DNA of 64,000 bases from Ascarosepion bandense (taxonomy: Eukaryota; Mollusca; Cephalopoda; Sepiida; Sepiidae): assembly GCA_037127315.1 (NCBI GenBank), contig JBBBDQ010001287.1, forward strand, positions 4,214,501 through 4,278,500, in the 5' to 3' direction. This document shows positions 17,701-27,651 of this stretch, piece by piece. The notes under the pieces are model-generated. The model was given only the letters and a program-made list of their open reading frames with translations. It searched no databases and was not told where the DNA came from. A program made the translations under genes and the position numbers. The first letter of the stretch is position 1. Each line of letters starts with the position of its first letter.

Positions 17701-18440
17701 ACCTTTTTACATATCAATTTTCGTACCGATATGACTATATTTTTTCAGTAAATATATCGCTTACTTTTATGCCATTCTCATGAACAACTGTTGACATTTT
17801 CTTTCTCTCTCTTTCTTTCTCTCTCTCTCTTTCTCTCTTTCATGTTTTTCTCACCTCTTCTTTTTATAACTAGGCAAGCAAGTGCTTTTTGACATTACTC
17901 TCTAAAGATACCTACATAAACGTTTCACTAAAGATTAATAAATTCTTTTTTGTCTACGTTGTCCCCCAACCCTGTGTTGTTCCTCAAGTATTTCAAAAGT
18001 AATATTTCTCTTAATTTGTTCTTGTTTGCTTATATTTTCTCTTTATTTCTTAAAATTGCCTTTAATCTGTACACCAAAGGGACTTCTAAATTATTCACTA
18101 ATGTCTTAGCAATGAAGCAACAACACGTAACAAAATTAATACCTCACAAAATTGGGGGAAAAAAAAGTAAAAATACCGAAAATTGATCGGGAAAAGAATT
18201 AAAATTTATGACACGCTGCGGAGAAAGTTTCTAAATTTTCTATAAGCACATTTCTCTTGTTTTGACCTGGTTGAACGTTTTTTCATATTGGAGAAGTCAG
18301 ACGATAATATTGCTTTCTATACGAATTAATTCATCGTGGTAAACATAGCTGATAGATATCTAGGTTAACCCTTATCTCGAAAATTTCCATTTTAAGATTA
18401 TGGAATATGGACTCTGTTAATGCAATGCTGTTAGACCTCC
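17701..18440. other. Unassigned sequence with a CT-rich tract
   Basis: A (CT)n/(TTTC)n tract lies at about 17799-17843. The rest is AT-rich with no recognisable gene. Confidence 0.5.
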
Positions 18441-20010
18441 AAATTTTCTCGTTTTTGTTTTTTTGTCTTTCTGCAAACTTCTTCTGAACACATTCTTTTT
18501 TTCATTTTTGTTTACATTGAGCTCATTTTTCAATTTTTTAAGACATGTTTTTTTGTTTCTCATAAGCATTTTTTTCTAATGCGTTTCATTGTTGTGGACA
18601 AGTTCTTCTAAAACATTCGTTTCTTCTAAATTCATTGCTCTAAACAAAGTTTTTCTTTTCAGCACATGCTTTTGCAATTGTTTTTGCTAAAGATGTTTTT
18701 CTAACATAATTGTTTTTCTAAATATCTTTTCTGCCTCATTTGTTCCTTCTAAACACCTTATTCTCCTGCACGTTTGTTTTTTAACACATTTTTATGACAC
18801 GGTTGTTTCTTCTAAGCAACTTTTTCTAACGAATTTCTTTTAGGCATCTTCTTCTAATGCGTATGTTTTTTGTGAGCAACTTTTGGTAATGCTTTTAATT
18901 CTTCTAAAAATCTTTTTCTAACAGATTTGTTTTTTTTCTAATTGTAACCAATTTTTAAAGTATGTTCATATAATGTATATGTTTTTATGAACATTTTTGT
19001 AACTTGTTTGTTTCATGTAAACACCTTGCTCTAACGCATTTGTTTCTTCTAAACACTTTGTTTTCACTCATTTGTTTGTTCTAAATAGCTAACGAATTTT
19101 TTCAAACAACATTCTTCTAATGCATGTTTCTTGTGAACATGGTTTTCTAACACATTTGTTTCTTCTAAACACCGTGTTCTAACATAATTTGCCCTAACGA
19201 AGTTTTTCAAGCACGTTCTTCTAATGCATGTTTCTTGTGAACATTTTGTAATGCATTTGTTTCTTCTAAACACATTGTTCTTACTCAATAGTTTCATCTA
19301 AACAGCATGTTCTAAGACATTGTTTTTCTAAAAACTTTGTCTGAACACATTTGTTTCTTTTAAATAATTTGTGCTAATGAATTTTTCTTTCAAGCACATT
19401 CTTAAAATTCATGTCTCTTGTGAACACCATTTCGTAACTTATTTCTTTTTTCCAAACCCTTTGTCTTAACGCATTTGTTTCTTCTAAATAATTTGTGCTA
19501 ACGAATGTTTCTTCCAAACAGATTCTTATAATTCACGTTTCTTGTGAACACCATTTTGTAACGTATTTCGTTTTACCAAACACCTTGTTCTAACACATTT
19601 GTTTCTTCTAAACGCCATCTTATAACACATTTGTTTCTTCTAAACGCCATCTTATAACACATTTGTGTCTTCTAAATATCTTTTCATAACATACTTGTTT
19701 CTTGTAAATAACTTAACGATTTTTTCTCCTAAGCACGTTTTTCTAATGCATGTGTTAGTAGTGAACATCTTTCTCTATGACATTTGTTTCTTTTAAACGC
19801 CTAAATAATTTATTATGCTATGTACCTTATTACAATGCATTTGTTTTTGTGCGTGAATATCTTTTTCTAACGCATGTTGTTTGTTCTATAAACACATTCT
19901 GCTAAAGCATTTGTTTGTTGCGAACACGTTTATCGAAAACATTTTCTTTATATGTAAATAACTTTTTTCATGTGCATTTATTTCTTCGAAGCACCTCCTT
20001 CAAATGCATA
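18440..20010. repeat. Degenerate T-rich tandem array, ~32-45 bp units
   Basis: Recurrent words CATTTGTTTCTTCTAAACAC, TTCTAATGCATG and CTTGTGAACA follow each other with variable spacing. The clearest period, about 32 bp, is at 19597-19660. Substitutions and indels are heavy, so the array is old. The 77-codon minus frame at 19064-19297 is a translation of the repeat. Confidence 0.72.
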
Positions 20011-20400
20011 GCCCGAAAGCGTAATCACTTCTTTGTAGGTGATGTATTCGGGTAGAAACTGGATAGAGTCGGAAGTGCAAACGACAGCTCTCCGTGGGCC
20101 CATTGATTGATCACTCGTCTAGTAATGGTTAAACTCGGCTCAGCAATTTTACATTTTTCACCGATAACCGTTAAGTAACACGCACATTGCTAAGAATTTA
20201 TCTTGCTCTACTGGTTTATTTTTTTCAAAAGACAGTGATGACTTTTCCTTCTGCATTTTTTCATTGTCTCGAAGACATTCTCCTAGAAAAGCCAAAGAGT
20301 TCGCTCTACACTGTTATTTAACCCATTATAGAGAAACTCGACATTTATTCTTTCAGAGAATTCATAAGGTGGTGAACACAAGAGGCTAGATCGGAATTCT
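20011..20400. other. Unassigned sequence
   Basis: No named feature seen. Confidence 0.45.
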
Positions 20401-20870
20401 TAAGCTTAAGGGCTCGGAATCCCCACTCAAATTGAACTTTGTCTTGGTGGGATGGCGTTAAATACGAAGATTAGATTGATTATACTGACTAGCAGTCTTC
20501 GCTCTCTGTCTTTCTCACTGCTTACCGGCAGGAGGAACCAAGATGGTGCTCCGCAGAAGAGTAGAGCCTCGTCTGGAAAAATCGACAGAGGCCTTCATCC
20601 GCCCTTGTGTAAGGTCAACGGGATATTTTTAATCCAAGCTTAAGGGCTCGTAGACACCATTTTAAAAATGGCCTTATTCCACATTCCGCATATGTGGGGA
20701 AGCAGATAAATAGAGTGATTATACTGAATAGCAGTTCACTAGCAGTGTATCTACTTCACGCAGCGTGCGAGTCTTGTATTTGTTGATATACTATTATTCC
20801 CAACCTCCGTTTTGGTGATTTCTCACGCAATATATTTTTAGGGTTACAACATTTTGCTTTCTTTTTTTGG
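20401..20870 (+). repeat. Approximate direct repeat, ~236 bp apart
   Basis: AAGCTTAAGGGCTCG occurs at about 20402 and 20638. Each copy is followed by further loosely matching sequence (for example GATTATACTGACTAGCAGT and GATTATACTGAATAGCAGT). Nature unknown. Confidence 0.5.
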
Positions 20871-21710
20871 GGGGCGGGGCATCAGGCTTGGCTCAAAGTG
20901 TAATATATGTTCTCCTCATTTCTAATAGTAATGCTAATATTAGTTGTTTCCTTATAAGGAGACATTCGGTATTGACTGACCAGACAGCATGTTCTACTAG
21001 AGTTACGCATTATTTCACTTCCTGGCCATCGATCAAAAGTAGTATCTGTTTTTCTCACCAGTAAAAGTAATTCTAGTATCATTAGAAAACATTCTGAATT
21101 TATTAACCGAGCAGTTGTTTCCCTTCTTGGCCATCAGATTTGGCTCAAAATGTTGTATACCTACTTCTCTTTTCTTACAGTAATGCTAATGCTAGTTGTT
21201 TCCTTATAAGGAAACTTTCGATATTTACTGACCAGATAGCCTGTCCTACTAGGGTTACGCTTTTTTTCATTTTTTTTTTTTCACTTCCCGGACATCAAGC
21301 TTCGATCAAAGGCTAGTATCTGTTTTTCTCACCTCGAAAAGGAATATTTCTGAATTTATTAACCGAGGAGTTAATTTGTTTCCGTTCTTTGTCATCAGTT
21401 TTGGCTCAAACTGTTGTATACTTACTCCTCTTTTCTCACAGTAATGCTAATGCTAGTTGTTTCCTTATATGGAAACATTTTATATTTACTGACCAGGCAG
21501 CCTGTTCTACTAGAGTTACGATTTTTTTCACTTCCTGGCTATCGAGCTCCGATCAAAGTGTAGTATCTGTTTTTCTCACCCCGAAAAGAAATATTATTAT
21601 AAGGAAACATTCTGAATTTATTAATCGAGCAGTTAGTTTGTTTCCCTTCATGGCCATCAGGCTTCGATTAAAGTCTAACGTACGTTCTTCTCATCTCTAA
21701 CAGCAATCCT

Positions 21711-22197
21711 AAACTTCGCCCGGTTTACACTCCACCCATGTCCAATGAACAGGTGAAGAGGCTCATCACTTGTTTCCTGTTTAGGATGTGGTATCCGGCT
21801 TTCTCTTTTCCAATCTTTTCACTTTCTTTTTTTTTTTCTTCTGAATTGGTGAAGATAGAGAAAACTATCGCCCGGTTTACACTCCACCCATGTCTACTGA
21901 ACAGGTGAAGAGGCTCATCCCTTGTTTAATGTTTAGGATGTGGTATCCGGCTTTCTCTTTTCCAATCTTTTCACTTTCTCTTTTTTTTTTCTTCTGAATT
22001 GGTGAAGATAGAGAAAACTATCGCCCGGTTTACACTCCACCCATGTCTACTGAACAGGTGAAGAGGCTCATCCCTTGTCTCCTGTTTAGAATGTAGTTTC
22101 CGGCTTTCTCTTTTTCAATCTTTTCACTCTTACGTAGCCCCCTGCTCGCCAGTAGCGTTACCGCCTTGCTCCGGGTGATATGATTAAAAAAAAAATT
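21711..22197 (+). mobile_element. S1 SINE trimer, head to tail
   Basis: Three successive S1 units start near 21711, 21841 and 21991. Each contains CGCCCGGTTTACACTCCACC and GGTGAAGAGGCTCATC. The first two stop after the TTTTCACTTTC region and are joined by a T-rich linker (CTTCTGAATTGGTGAAGATA). Only the third carries the complete LINE-B-like tail ending TGATTAAAAAAAAAA. The units are very similar, so the trimer was probably inserted as one molecule or formed recently. Confidence 0.72.
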
Positions 22198-22251
22198 TAC
22201 CAACCAAGCAGCCTGTGCTTTTCGGGTTACGCTTGTCTTCACTTTCTGGCC

Positions 22252-22595
22252 ATCTTTTTTTTTTAATCGCTTCACCCCGAGCAAGGCGGTAATGCCACTG
22301 ATGTGCAGGGGGCTACATAAGTGTAAAAAGATTAAGTAGAAGAGAGTGAAGAGGAAGACGAAAGTTAGAAAGGAGCAAGAGAAGGATGGGAATGCAAGTG
22401 TGATGGCAGTTTCAAAGGTGGACAGAAAGGAAAGGATATACGGGGTGGGGAAATAACTAGAGTCAAGTGGTTAATAGATGAGTATTGACATTGCATTTAA
22501 ATTCCTGGAGGTTGTAGCCGTCAGGAAAGCAAGAATATGGGAGCGAGTTCCACAGGCGGGAAGTGAGAGAGAAGAAGCTGCAGGAGTAGATCTAG
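22252..22595 (-). mobile_element. LINE-B 3' fragment inside the 258-bp array
   Basis: Plus-strand view: T-rich start, CGCTTCACCCCGAGCAAGGC, 3' untranslated complement, then the complement of the last codons (CATTTAAATTCCTGGAGGTT and TCCACAGGCGGGAAGTG). 258-bp repeat sequence flanks both sides, showing that the insertion is younger than the array. Confidence 0.76.
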
Positions 22596-22830
22596 CTTCA
22601 ATCAAAGTGTGGCATCTGTTTTTCTCACCTCGAACAGTAAACCTATTATTAAAAGGAATCATTCTGAATTTATTAACCGATCAGTTGGTTTGCTTTTCTT
22701 TTCTTGGTCATCTGCTTTGGCTCAAAGTGTAGTATACGTTCTCTTCACCTCTTATATTAATGCTAATATTAGCTGTATCCTTATAAGGAAACATTTGGCA
22801 TTGGGTTTCCGAATTACTGTCAGTTGAATT

Positions 22831-23020
22831 ATTTCTTTCGTCCACTAACTTTTTCTTTTCCTTCCAGTATTTATGGGGGTTTCCTCCGAAACTTTTGTTT
22901 GGATTAAGATAAAGTTCAAATAAATATCGGTTGCTCAACAGGTCTAATCATCGCCGTGAATAAATTAAAATGAAATAAAATTATTTTGTTTGTTTCTCTC
23001 CTCCGAGAGTTCACTCTCTT
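22831..23020. other. Unassigned sequence
   Basis: AT-rich spacer. No feature recognised. Confidence 0.45.
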
Positions 23021-23023
23021 CAC

Positions 23024-23145
23024 ATGCTCACGGCCACATCACGTTAAAACATCGGTTCTCAACAATCACCGAAGTTAGGCAATCTCGAACCTTGTTACTA
23101 CCTAGGTGGGTGACTAACCGCTTGGAAATACCAGGTGGATGTACA
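23024..23145 (+). pseudogene. 5S rRNA-like sequence
   Basis: ACGGCCACATCACGTTAAAA, CATCGGTTCTCAACAATCAC, CGAAGTTAGGCAA, TGTTACTACCTAGGTGGGTG and ACCGCTTGGAAATACCAGGT follow the order of a whole metazoan 5S rRNA (CGGCCATACCACGTTGAAAA, ATCACCGAAGTTAAGCAAC, TTGGATGGGTGACCGCCTGG, GAATACCGGGTG). Length is about 120 nt, as expected. Many substitutions, including inside the internal promoter region, argue against a functional gene. It is either a 5S pseudogene or the head of a 5S-derived SINE, since S2-like sequence follows at once. Confidence 0.8.
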
Positions 23146-23260
23146 GATCACGTAATGAATAACAACTCGCGATTTTTAATCGGAGAGCCGAGATTCAGGT
23201 GAATTCGTTTAATTCCCTGTGCAAATAGTCTTGAGAAAGGTATGGATCCACTACTTCCCC
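23146..23260 (+). mobile_element. S2 SINE 5' part following the 5S-like unit
   Basis: GTAATGAATAACAACTCGCG, GGAGAGCCGAGATTCAGGTG and AATTCG then TGTGCAAATAGTC and GAGAAAGGTATGG align in order with the S2 head and early body (as at 27.65 kb plus and 30.8 kb minus). The B box is damaged (GAGATTCAGG). The 3' half is not recognisable. Confidence 0.55.
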
Positions 23261-23329
23261 TCACTTATGGGTTAATCAGTAAGACTTGTATCACTAAAAG
23301 TATTATTATAGTCAGCAAAAAAAAATTAG

Positions 23330-23668
23330 ATAAATAAAATTACGAACAGATACATTAAATAATCCATCGAGGTTGATATGTCGCCAAACAAAAACAATCA
23401 ACCTTCTTCATCTATGTGCCCTGTCCCTTCAGGACACAATCAACCTAAGCTATCGAAATATATAGATTTCGGCATTAAATAACCCATAAAGGTTAATATA
23501 CCGCTAAACGAATAACAACCAGCCAAAGCAATCGAAATATTTAGATTTCGACATTAAATTATCCATAGATGTTGATACAGTGGTAAACAAAAACAACCAC
23601 TCTAAGCAATCGAAATATTTAAATTTCGTCTTTAAATACCCAATAGAGGTTTATATACCGCTAACAAG
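23330..23668 (+). repeat. ~79-bp tandem repeat array, left part
   Basis: Units contain ATCGAAATATTTAGATTTCG (an almost perfect palindrome), GCATTAAATAACCCAT, GGTTGATATACCGCTAAAC and AACAACCAGCC. Four or so units are visible here. One more continues at 24400-24490 beyond the LINE-A insertion. Confidence 0.75.
23404..23435 (-). mobile_element. 32-bp LINE-A 3' end with 10-bp target duplication
   Basis: The plus strand starts TTCTTCATCTATGTGCC and ends CTTCAGGAC, the exact 3' terminus of LINE-A. ACAATCAACC lies at 23394-23403 and again at 23436-23445. It is an extremely 5'-truncated but otherwise textbook target-primed insertion. Confidence 0.85.
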
Positions 23669-24401
23669 AAAGGACTAGAAATAAACTGCACGAACCTGAA
23701 TGCATGGTCATCAATAAAAAGGGCAGCTCAAAATGCCAAATACAGGTTAGGGATACCGAAATCAAGCAGGTACAAAAATTTAAATACCTAGGAAGCGTTA
23801 TAACAGAAGACGGAAAGTGCGACACAGAGATCCAAAGGCGAATTGGCATGGCGAATGAAGCATTCCAGAAGTTGAGTAAGAAACAGGACAATTTCGCTAG
23901 AAACTAGGAAGGGAGTACTGGATTGCTACGTGATGTCCGTCCTTCAATATTGCAGTGAATGCTGGACAATACCATCAAAGATGAAGGAAAAACTTGAAGC
24001 AATTGAAATGTGGTTCTACAGAAGGATACTGCGAATATCATAGATCGAGCATGTGAGCAATGATGAGTTCTTGGAAATGATGGAAACAAAAATGAAATTA
24101 AGACTGAGCATCAGGATGAGACAGCTGAAGTTCCTGGGACATGCAATGAGGAAGGAGGGCTTGGAGAATCTGATACTAACAAGCTAGATAGAGGGAAAAA
24201 GAGACAGGGGAAAGCAACGGATAACATATTTGAAGGACCTAATCTGGTGGATGACGGAACGAAGATTGCACAGTGTAACAGGATAAGGCGTGCTCAGAGC
24301 CACCAGGGATAGGGGAATGTGGAAAGCCATGATCGCCTACGTCCTGAAGGGACAGGGCACAGAAGAAGAAGAAGAAGAAGAAGAAGAAGAAGAAGAAGAA
24401 A
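23669..24401 (+). mobile_element. LINE-A 3' portion ending in (GAA)n
   Basis: Open frame starting KKGLEINCTNLNAW is followed by MVINKKGSSKCQIQVRDTEI, KQVQKFKYLGSVITEDGKCD and TEIQRRIGMANEAFQKLSKK. After frameshifts it resumes with the C-terminal region (ECWTIPSKMKEKLEAIEMWF, ILRAT-like end). The 3' end is CGTCCTGAAGGGACAGGGCA followed by about 13 GAA repeats, which act as the element's tail. It lies inside the 79-bp array. YADD and the endonuclease are missing by 5' truncation. Confidence 0.84.
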
Positions 24402-24495
24402 CGAATAACAACCAGCCGAAGCTATTGAAATGTTTAGATTTCGGCATTAAACACCCCATAGAAGTTGATTTGCTGCTAAACAAAAAACAACAAAC
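24402..24495 (+). repeat. 79-bp repeat, right part
   Basis: CGAATAACAACCAGCCGAAG, TGTTTAGATTTCGGCATTAA and GTTGATTTGCTGCTAAAC continue the unit interrupted at 23668. Confidence 0.7.
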
Positions 24496-24775
24496 TAACT
24501 CTCTTTGCAGACGATATTCCCGTAACTTTTTTGCAAGATAATATTTTCTTTTTTTGCGTGTTGTGGTCAATTAGATCAGCATTGCATTTTGTTTTTCATT
24601 CTTTTTCTTGTACCTCCACGAACTCGAAAAGATAATTCGTAAACAAAACTACTGATAAAAAAACTCGTAAAATATTCATGAATCAGTGATCAGCATTTAA
24701 ATAAGAGTTTCAATCTCTCAAGCGTATTGACTATCAAAACGGAAAGTTTAAGTTTAGAATTTTAACCAATTCTAG
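24496..24775. other. Unassigned sequence
   Basis: AT-rich. No gene or repeat recognised. Confidence 0.5.
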
Positions 24776-24905
24776 CTCTCTTCATACAACATAATATTAC
24801 TGCCACATCTGGGCTAAAGAATAATACACAATATGACATCTCGGCATACGACACTTTCACGGTGACGTAACATCTCCTCCCTGTGCCTTTTCTATAAGTA
24901 CTTCC
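24776..24905 (+). mobile_element. LINE-B internal fragment, degraded
   Basis: ATTACTGCCACATCTGGGCT and CTCCCTGTGCCTTTTCTATA, then AGTACTTCC correspond to the YCCHIWSGA and SLCLFYKYF codons of LINE-B with an internal deletion. Confidence 0.48.
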
Positions 24906-25340
24906 GAGCTAAAAGTTCTAATTGGGGCTTAATTTTTAAATTGTTATTTCTATTCTCCCCAGCCACAGATAAATAGTACATAATATTTAGAACTAGGACT
25001 TCAGCTAGGATTTCACAGAGACATTGAGGTATGTAGGGGCCTCGGCTATGCTTGTCAAATTAGCCTTGTGCCAAACACAACCGAAGTTCCGACAATTTAA
25101 AATATCAGAAGGTCGAATGAATGGTTGGAAAAATGAAAGTGTTTTGTTTGTGAAATAAGCGTAATTTTATTAATAGAACTTATAACAAATTTGTAAGAAG
25201 TAAAATACTCGAATAGAAAATACATGTAGTTGTATCAGAACTCTGGATCCTGATTGGTCATTAAATCGCAAAATTCAAAATACGTCAGAGAAACGGTTTT
25301 TCCACAGCTAAAGAAAAAATCGTTCTGGGAGCCACACCAC
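24906..25340. other. Unassigned sequence
   Basis: No recognised feature. Confidence 0.45.
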
Positions 25341-25354
25341 GTAACTGGATTCAA

Positions 25355-25509
25355 TATTTAAGGATGGTCTCTAACCAGCCACAGTCAGTCAGAGATGTGT
25401 CACATCCGGCCTTGCGTGGGAAGGCTAGTAAATACAGTCAGAGATGGAGGCAGCGAGAGAGACACACATCAAAAATGTAACTTTCAGCTTCAAACGACTC
25501 GGACATTGC

Positions 25510-25542
<33 letters not shown>

Positions 25543-25660
25543 ATTTCAACAAGTACTGCTAGAACATTTTGTACCAACTCTTCATACCTTAACTTTCTCA
25601 GTAAACATTAATTTCTACGAATTCTTGTTATTCCTCCTTTAATAAATTTCTATTTTGAAA
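25355..25660 (+). mobile_element. LTR-like repeat related to 32.8-33.0 kb
   Basis: TATTTAAGG is followed by CAGTCAGAGATGGAGGCAGC, AAAATGTAAC, a (CT)n tract (25511-25541), TTTCAACAAG, GAACATTTTGTACCA and CCTTAACTTTCT. The same order, with divergence, occurs at 32806-33030 beside TATATAAATGACTTCG. A TATA-like box near a fixed distance upstream suggests an LTR or promoter-bearing repeat. No target duplication is identified. Confidence 0.42.
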
Positions 25661-25955
25661 TGCAAAATGTATATTTTATTCTTCTATACTAATGCACACC
25701 GACAAACAACCTTCTGATAAGGATGAAAACCTTCTGATAATAATTCTGATGAAAAATCTGCATAAAACTTGTAAGCTGTAGGAAGTTCGGTAAAGTCTGA
25801 CACAAGGCTGAATCAAAGAAAATTTAACCACCTCCCTACGCTACATAGTTAATTATTTTGTATGAGTGAAATATTCAAATAAAAAAATGTACGTGGTTAA
25901 ATGTTCCAGAGAAATAGTAGTAAGTAGCAGCGTGTAAAAAAAATAATCAGTCTGC
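25661..25955. other. Unassigned sequence
   Basis: AT-rich. Contains a short direct repeat ACCTTCTGATAA near 25709 and 25729. No gene. Confidence 0.45.
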
Positions 25956-25959
25956 TTAA

Positions 25960-26312
25960 CTTTTTTTTTTTAAATCATATCACCCCAAGCAAGGCGATAA
26001 CGCCACTGATGCGCAGGGGGCTACGTAAGGGTAAAAAGAATGGAAAAGAGAAAGCCGAAAACCACATCCTAAACAGGGAACAAGGGATGAGCCTCTTCAC
26101 CTGTTCAATAGACGTAGGTGGAGTGTGAACCGGGCGATAGTTTAGTCTATCTACTCCAATTGAAAAAAAAGAAAAAAAGAAAAGAGTGAAAAAATTGGAA
26201 AAGAGAAAACCGGAAACCGCCTCCTAAACACGAAACAAGGGATGAGCCTCTTCACCTGTTCAATAAATGTGGGTGGAGTGTGAACTGGGCGATAGTTTAG
26301 TCTATCTACTCA
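25960..26312 (-). mobile_element. S1 SINE dimer
   Basis: Two S1 units in minus orientation. The left one (to about 26160) has the complete tail complement (CATATCACCCCAAGCAAGGC). The right one (26161-26312) lacks it and is joined through an A-rich linker. Both heads read AACCGGGCGATAGTTTAG or the variant AACTGGGCGATAGTTTAG. Confidence 0.72.
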
Positions 26313-27000
26313 AAGTCTGTGTTCCATTCCCTTTTCGAGCCGGAGAGAGATGTAAAAGGTTTTTTATTAGGCAGTTGAAGATGTCCTAGTGTTGTTGTTC
26401 TTGTTATCTTTGATGGTGTGTGGGTGAAGACGAGGAAAAGAAAATTGGAAGGAGATGTAGAACGAATATGTGACGCGCCTTTACGTCCGGATCGTAAATT
26501 TTCTTTTGTTACATTGCGATAAGGTCCGTTAGATACCCGTTCCAATGTCGGATTCTTTCGACCGATCAAGAAATGTGGTTTAAGTAGTTGATTTTAGTCA
26601 TGTAACCGGCTCCAGCAGGCATTTTCATTCTTCTGGTGTGGAAAAAAAAAAATTGAGTGGCGTCATAGATTAATTTGCTATTTCCTATCCAATTAGTATG
26701 CAGGGTATTACTTTTCTCACTGATTTCTGAAATTTGCCTTGGTCTGGGTTTTTTCGAAAATGTTTTTAGTCGTTTGGATCCAATTTTCCGTGTGTGCAAT
26801 TTTACTTTGTGTGTTTTAGTTAACTGATGGATGATATAGTATTTGTAACCTATAGGTATTATAATAGCTGTAGTAAGAATGTTAAGTCAGAATGTGTTGT
26901 TTTGGTGTAAAAAATATTGTAGAATGTCTGGGTCGGTAATTGTGACAAGCTAAATTTAAGATGAAACAGAATCATGACCAGTCTTGTGTCACAATTTTAT
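26313..27000. other. Unassigned sequence
   Basis: Two minus-strand frames of 87 and 77 codons (26306-26569 and 26566-26799) sit end to end. They have basic-residue-rich sequences but no domain or repeat that I recognise. There is no evidence that they are expressed. Confidence 0.4.
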
Positions 27001-27044
27001 TTATTTATTTTTATTTATTTATTTATTTATTTGTTTGTTTATTT
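27000..27044. repeat. (TTTA)n microsatellite
   Basis: Interrupted TTTA and TTTG repeats that run into the LINE-B tail. They probably arose from its A-rich end. Confidence 0.9.
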
Positions 27045-27578
27045 TTTAATCATTTCACCCCAAGTAAGGCGTTCTACTGCCACTGTTGCGCAGGGGGTTA
27101 TATTGGTTATAAGTGATGAGCAATAGCGTTTAGTTATAGGAAATGTGGGGAAGAGGGTAATAGACGGATGAGGATACCGAGTATAGAGGTGGGGGAAATG
27201 GGAAGAGAGTTTGAGAGAATGAATGCGAGTTAGTGTGATAGGAGATGTCTATTGAACTTACATTTAAATTCCTGAAGATTGGAGCTGTCGGGAAAGCAAA
27301 TATATGGAAGGGAATTTCACAGGCGGGAAATGCAAGAAAAGAAACTACTAGAGTAGAAATTGCGGTTACATTTAATCGGTTTCACGGTAAAAGGGTGGGA
27401 CCTAGTTGCTAATCTAGTAGCGTGTGTAAATACATACCTAGGGGGCACCAGTGATCTAAGTTCATCGGTGATGTAGCCGTGAAAGTAATTATAGAAGAAG
27501 CAAAGGGAAGTCACATCGCGCCGGTGAGAGAGTGACTGCAGCCGGACTGCCAAGTCGGTATCAGTCACATTACAGATT
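27045..27578 (-). mobile_element. LINE-B 3' portion
   Basis: Plus-strand CATTTCACCCCAAGTAAGGC tail, 3' untranslated region, then a minus-strand frame MTDTDLAVRLQSLSHRRDVT, SLCFFYNYFHGYITDELRSL, VPPRYVFTHATRLATRSHPF, TVKPIKCNRNFYSSSFFSC. The last part of the frame (WNSLP...) is broken by substitutions. 5' truncated. Confidence 0.8.
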
Positions 27579-27651
27579 ATTATTACATAAAATCAATATT
27601 ACTTTTCTCTATGGAGCTAGACTTTATGAACTGAAACGCAGTACTTGATTG

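Larger units (their letters stand above)
20873..22830 (+). repeat. ~258-bp tandem array with nested insertions
   Basis: Start points of recognisable units (TTGGCTCAAAGTGT-like) lie near 20885, 21137, 21397, 21659 and 22717. Shared words are AGTTGTTTCCTTATAAGG, CAGCCTGTTCTACTAG, CTGTTTTTCTCACC and CATTCTGAATTTATTAACCG. Spacing is 252-262 bp where uninterrupted. The array is broken by an S1 trimer (21711-22197) and a LINE-B copy (22252-22595) and resumes after each. No coding function seen. Confidence 0.78.

Noticed and set aside
19064..19297. 77-codon cysteine-containing minus-strand peptide
   Set aside because: It lies wholly in the degenerate T-rich tandem array and reflects its repeat words.
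23024..23145. Functional 5S rRNA gene
   Set aside because: Too many substitutions in conserved positions, including the internal promoter, and no T-run terminator immediately after the 3' end.
26306..26799. Pair of adjoining minus-strand frames as a small operon-like or spliced gene
   Set aside because: No recognisable domain, no convincing splice sites, and animal DNA does not use such operons as a rule. Left as unassigned.
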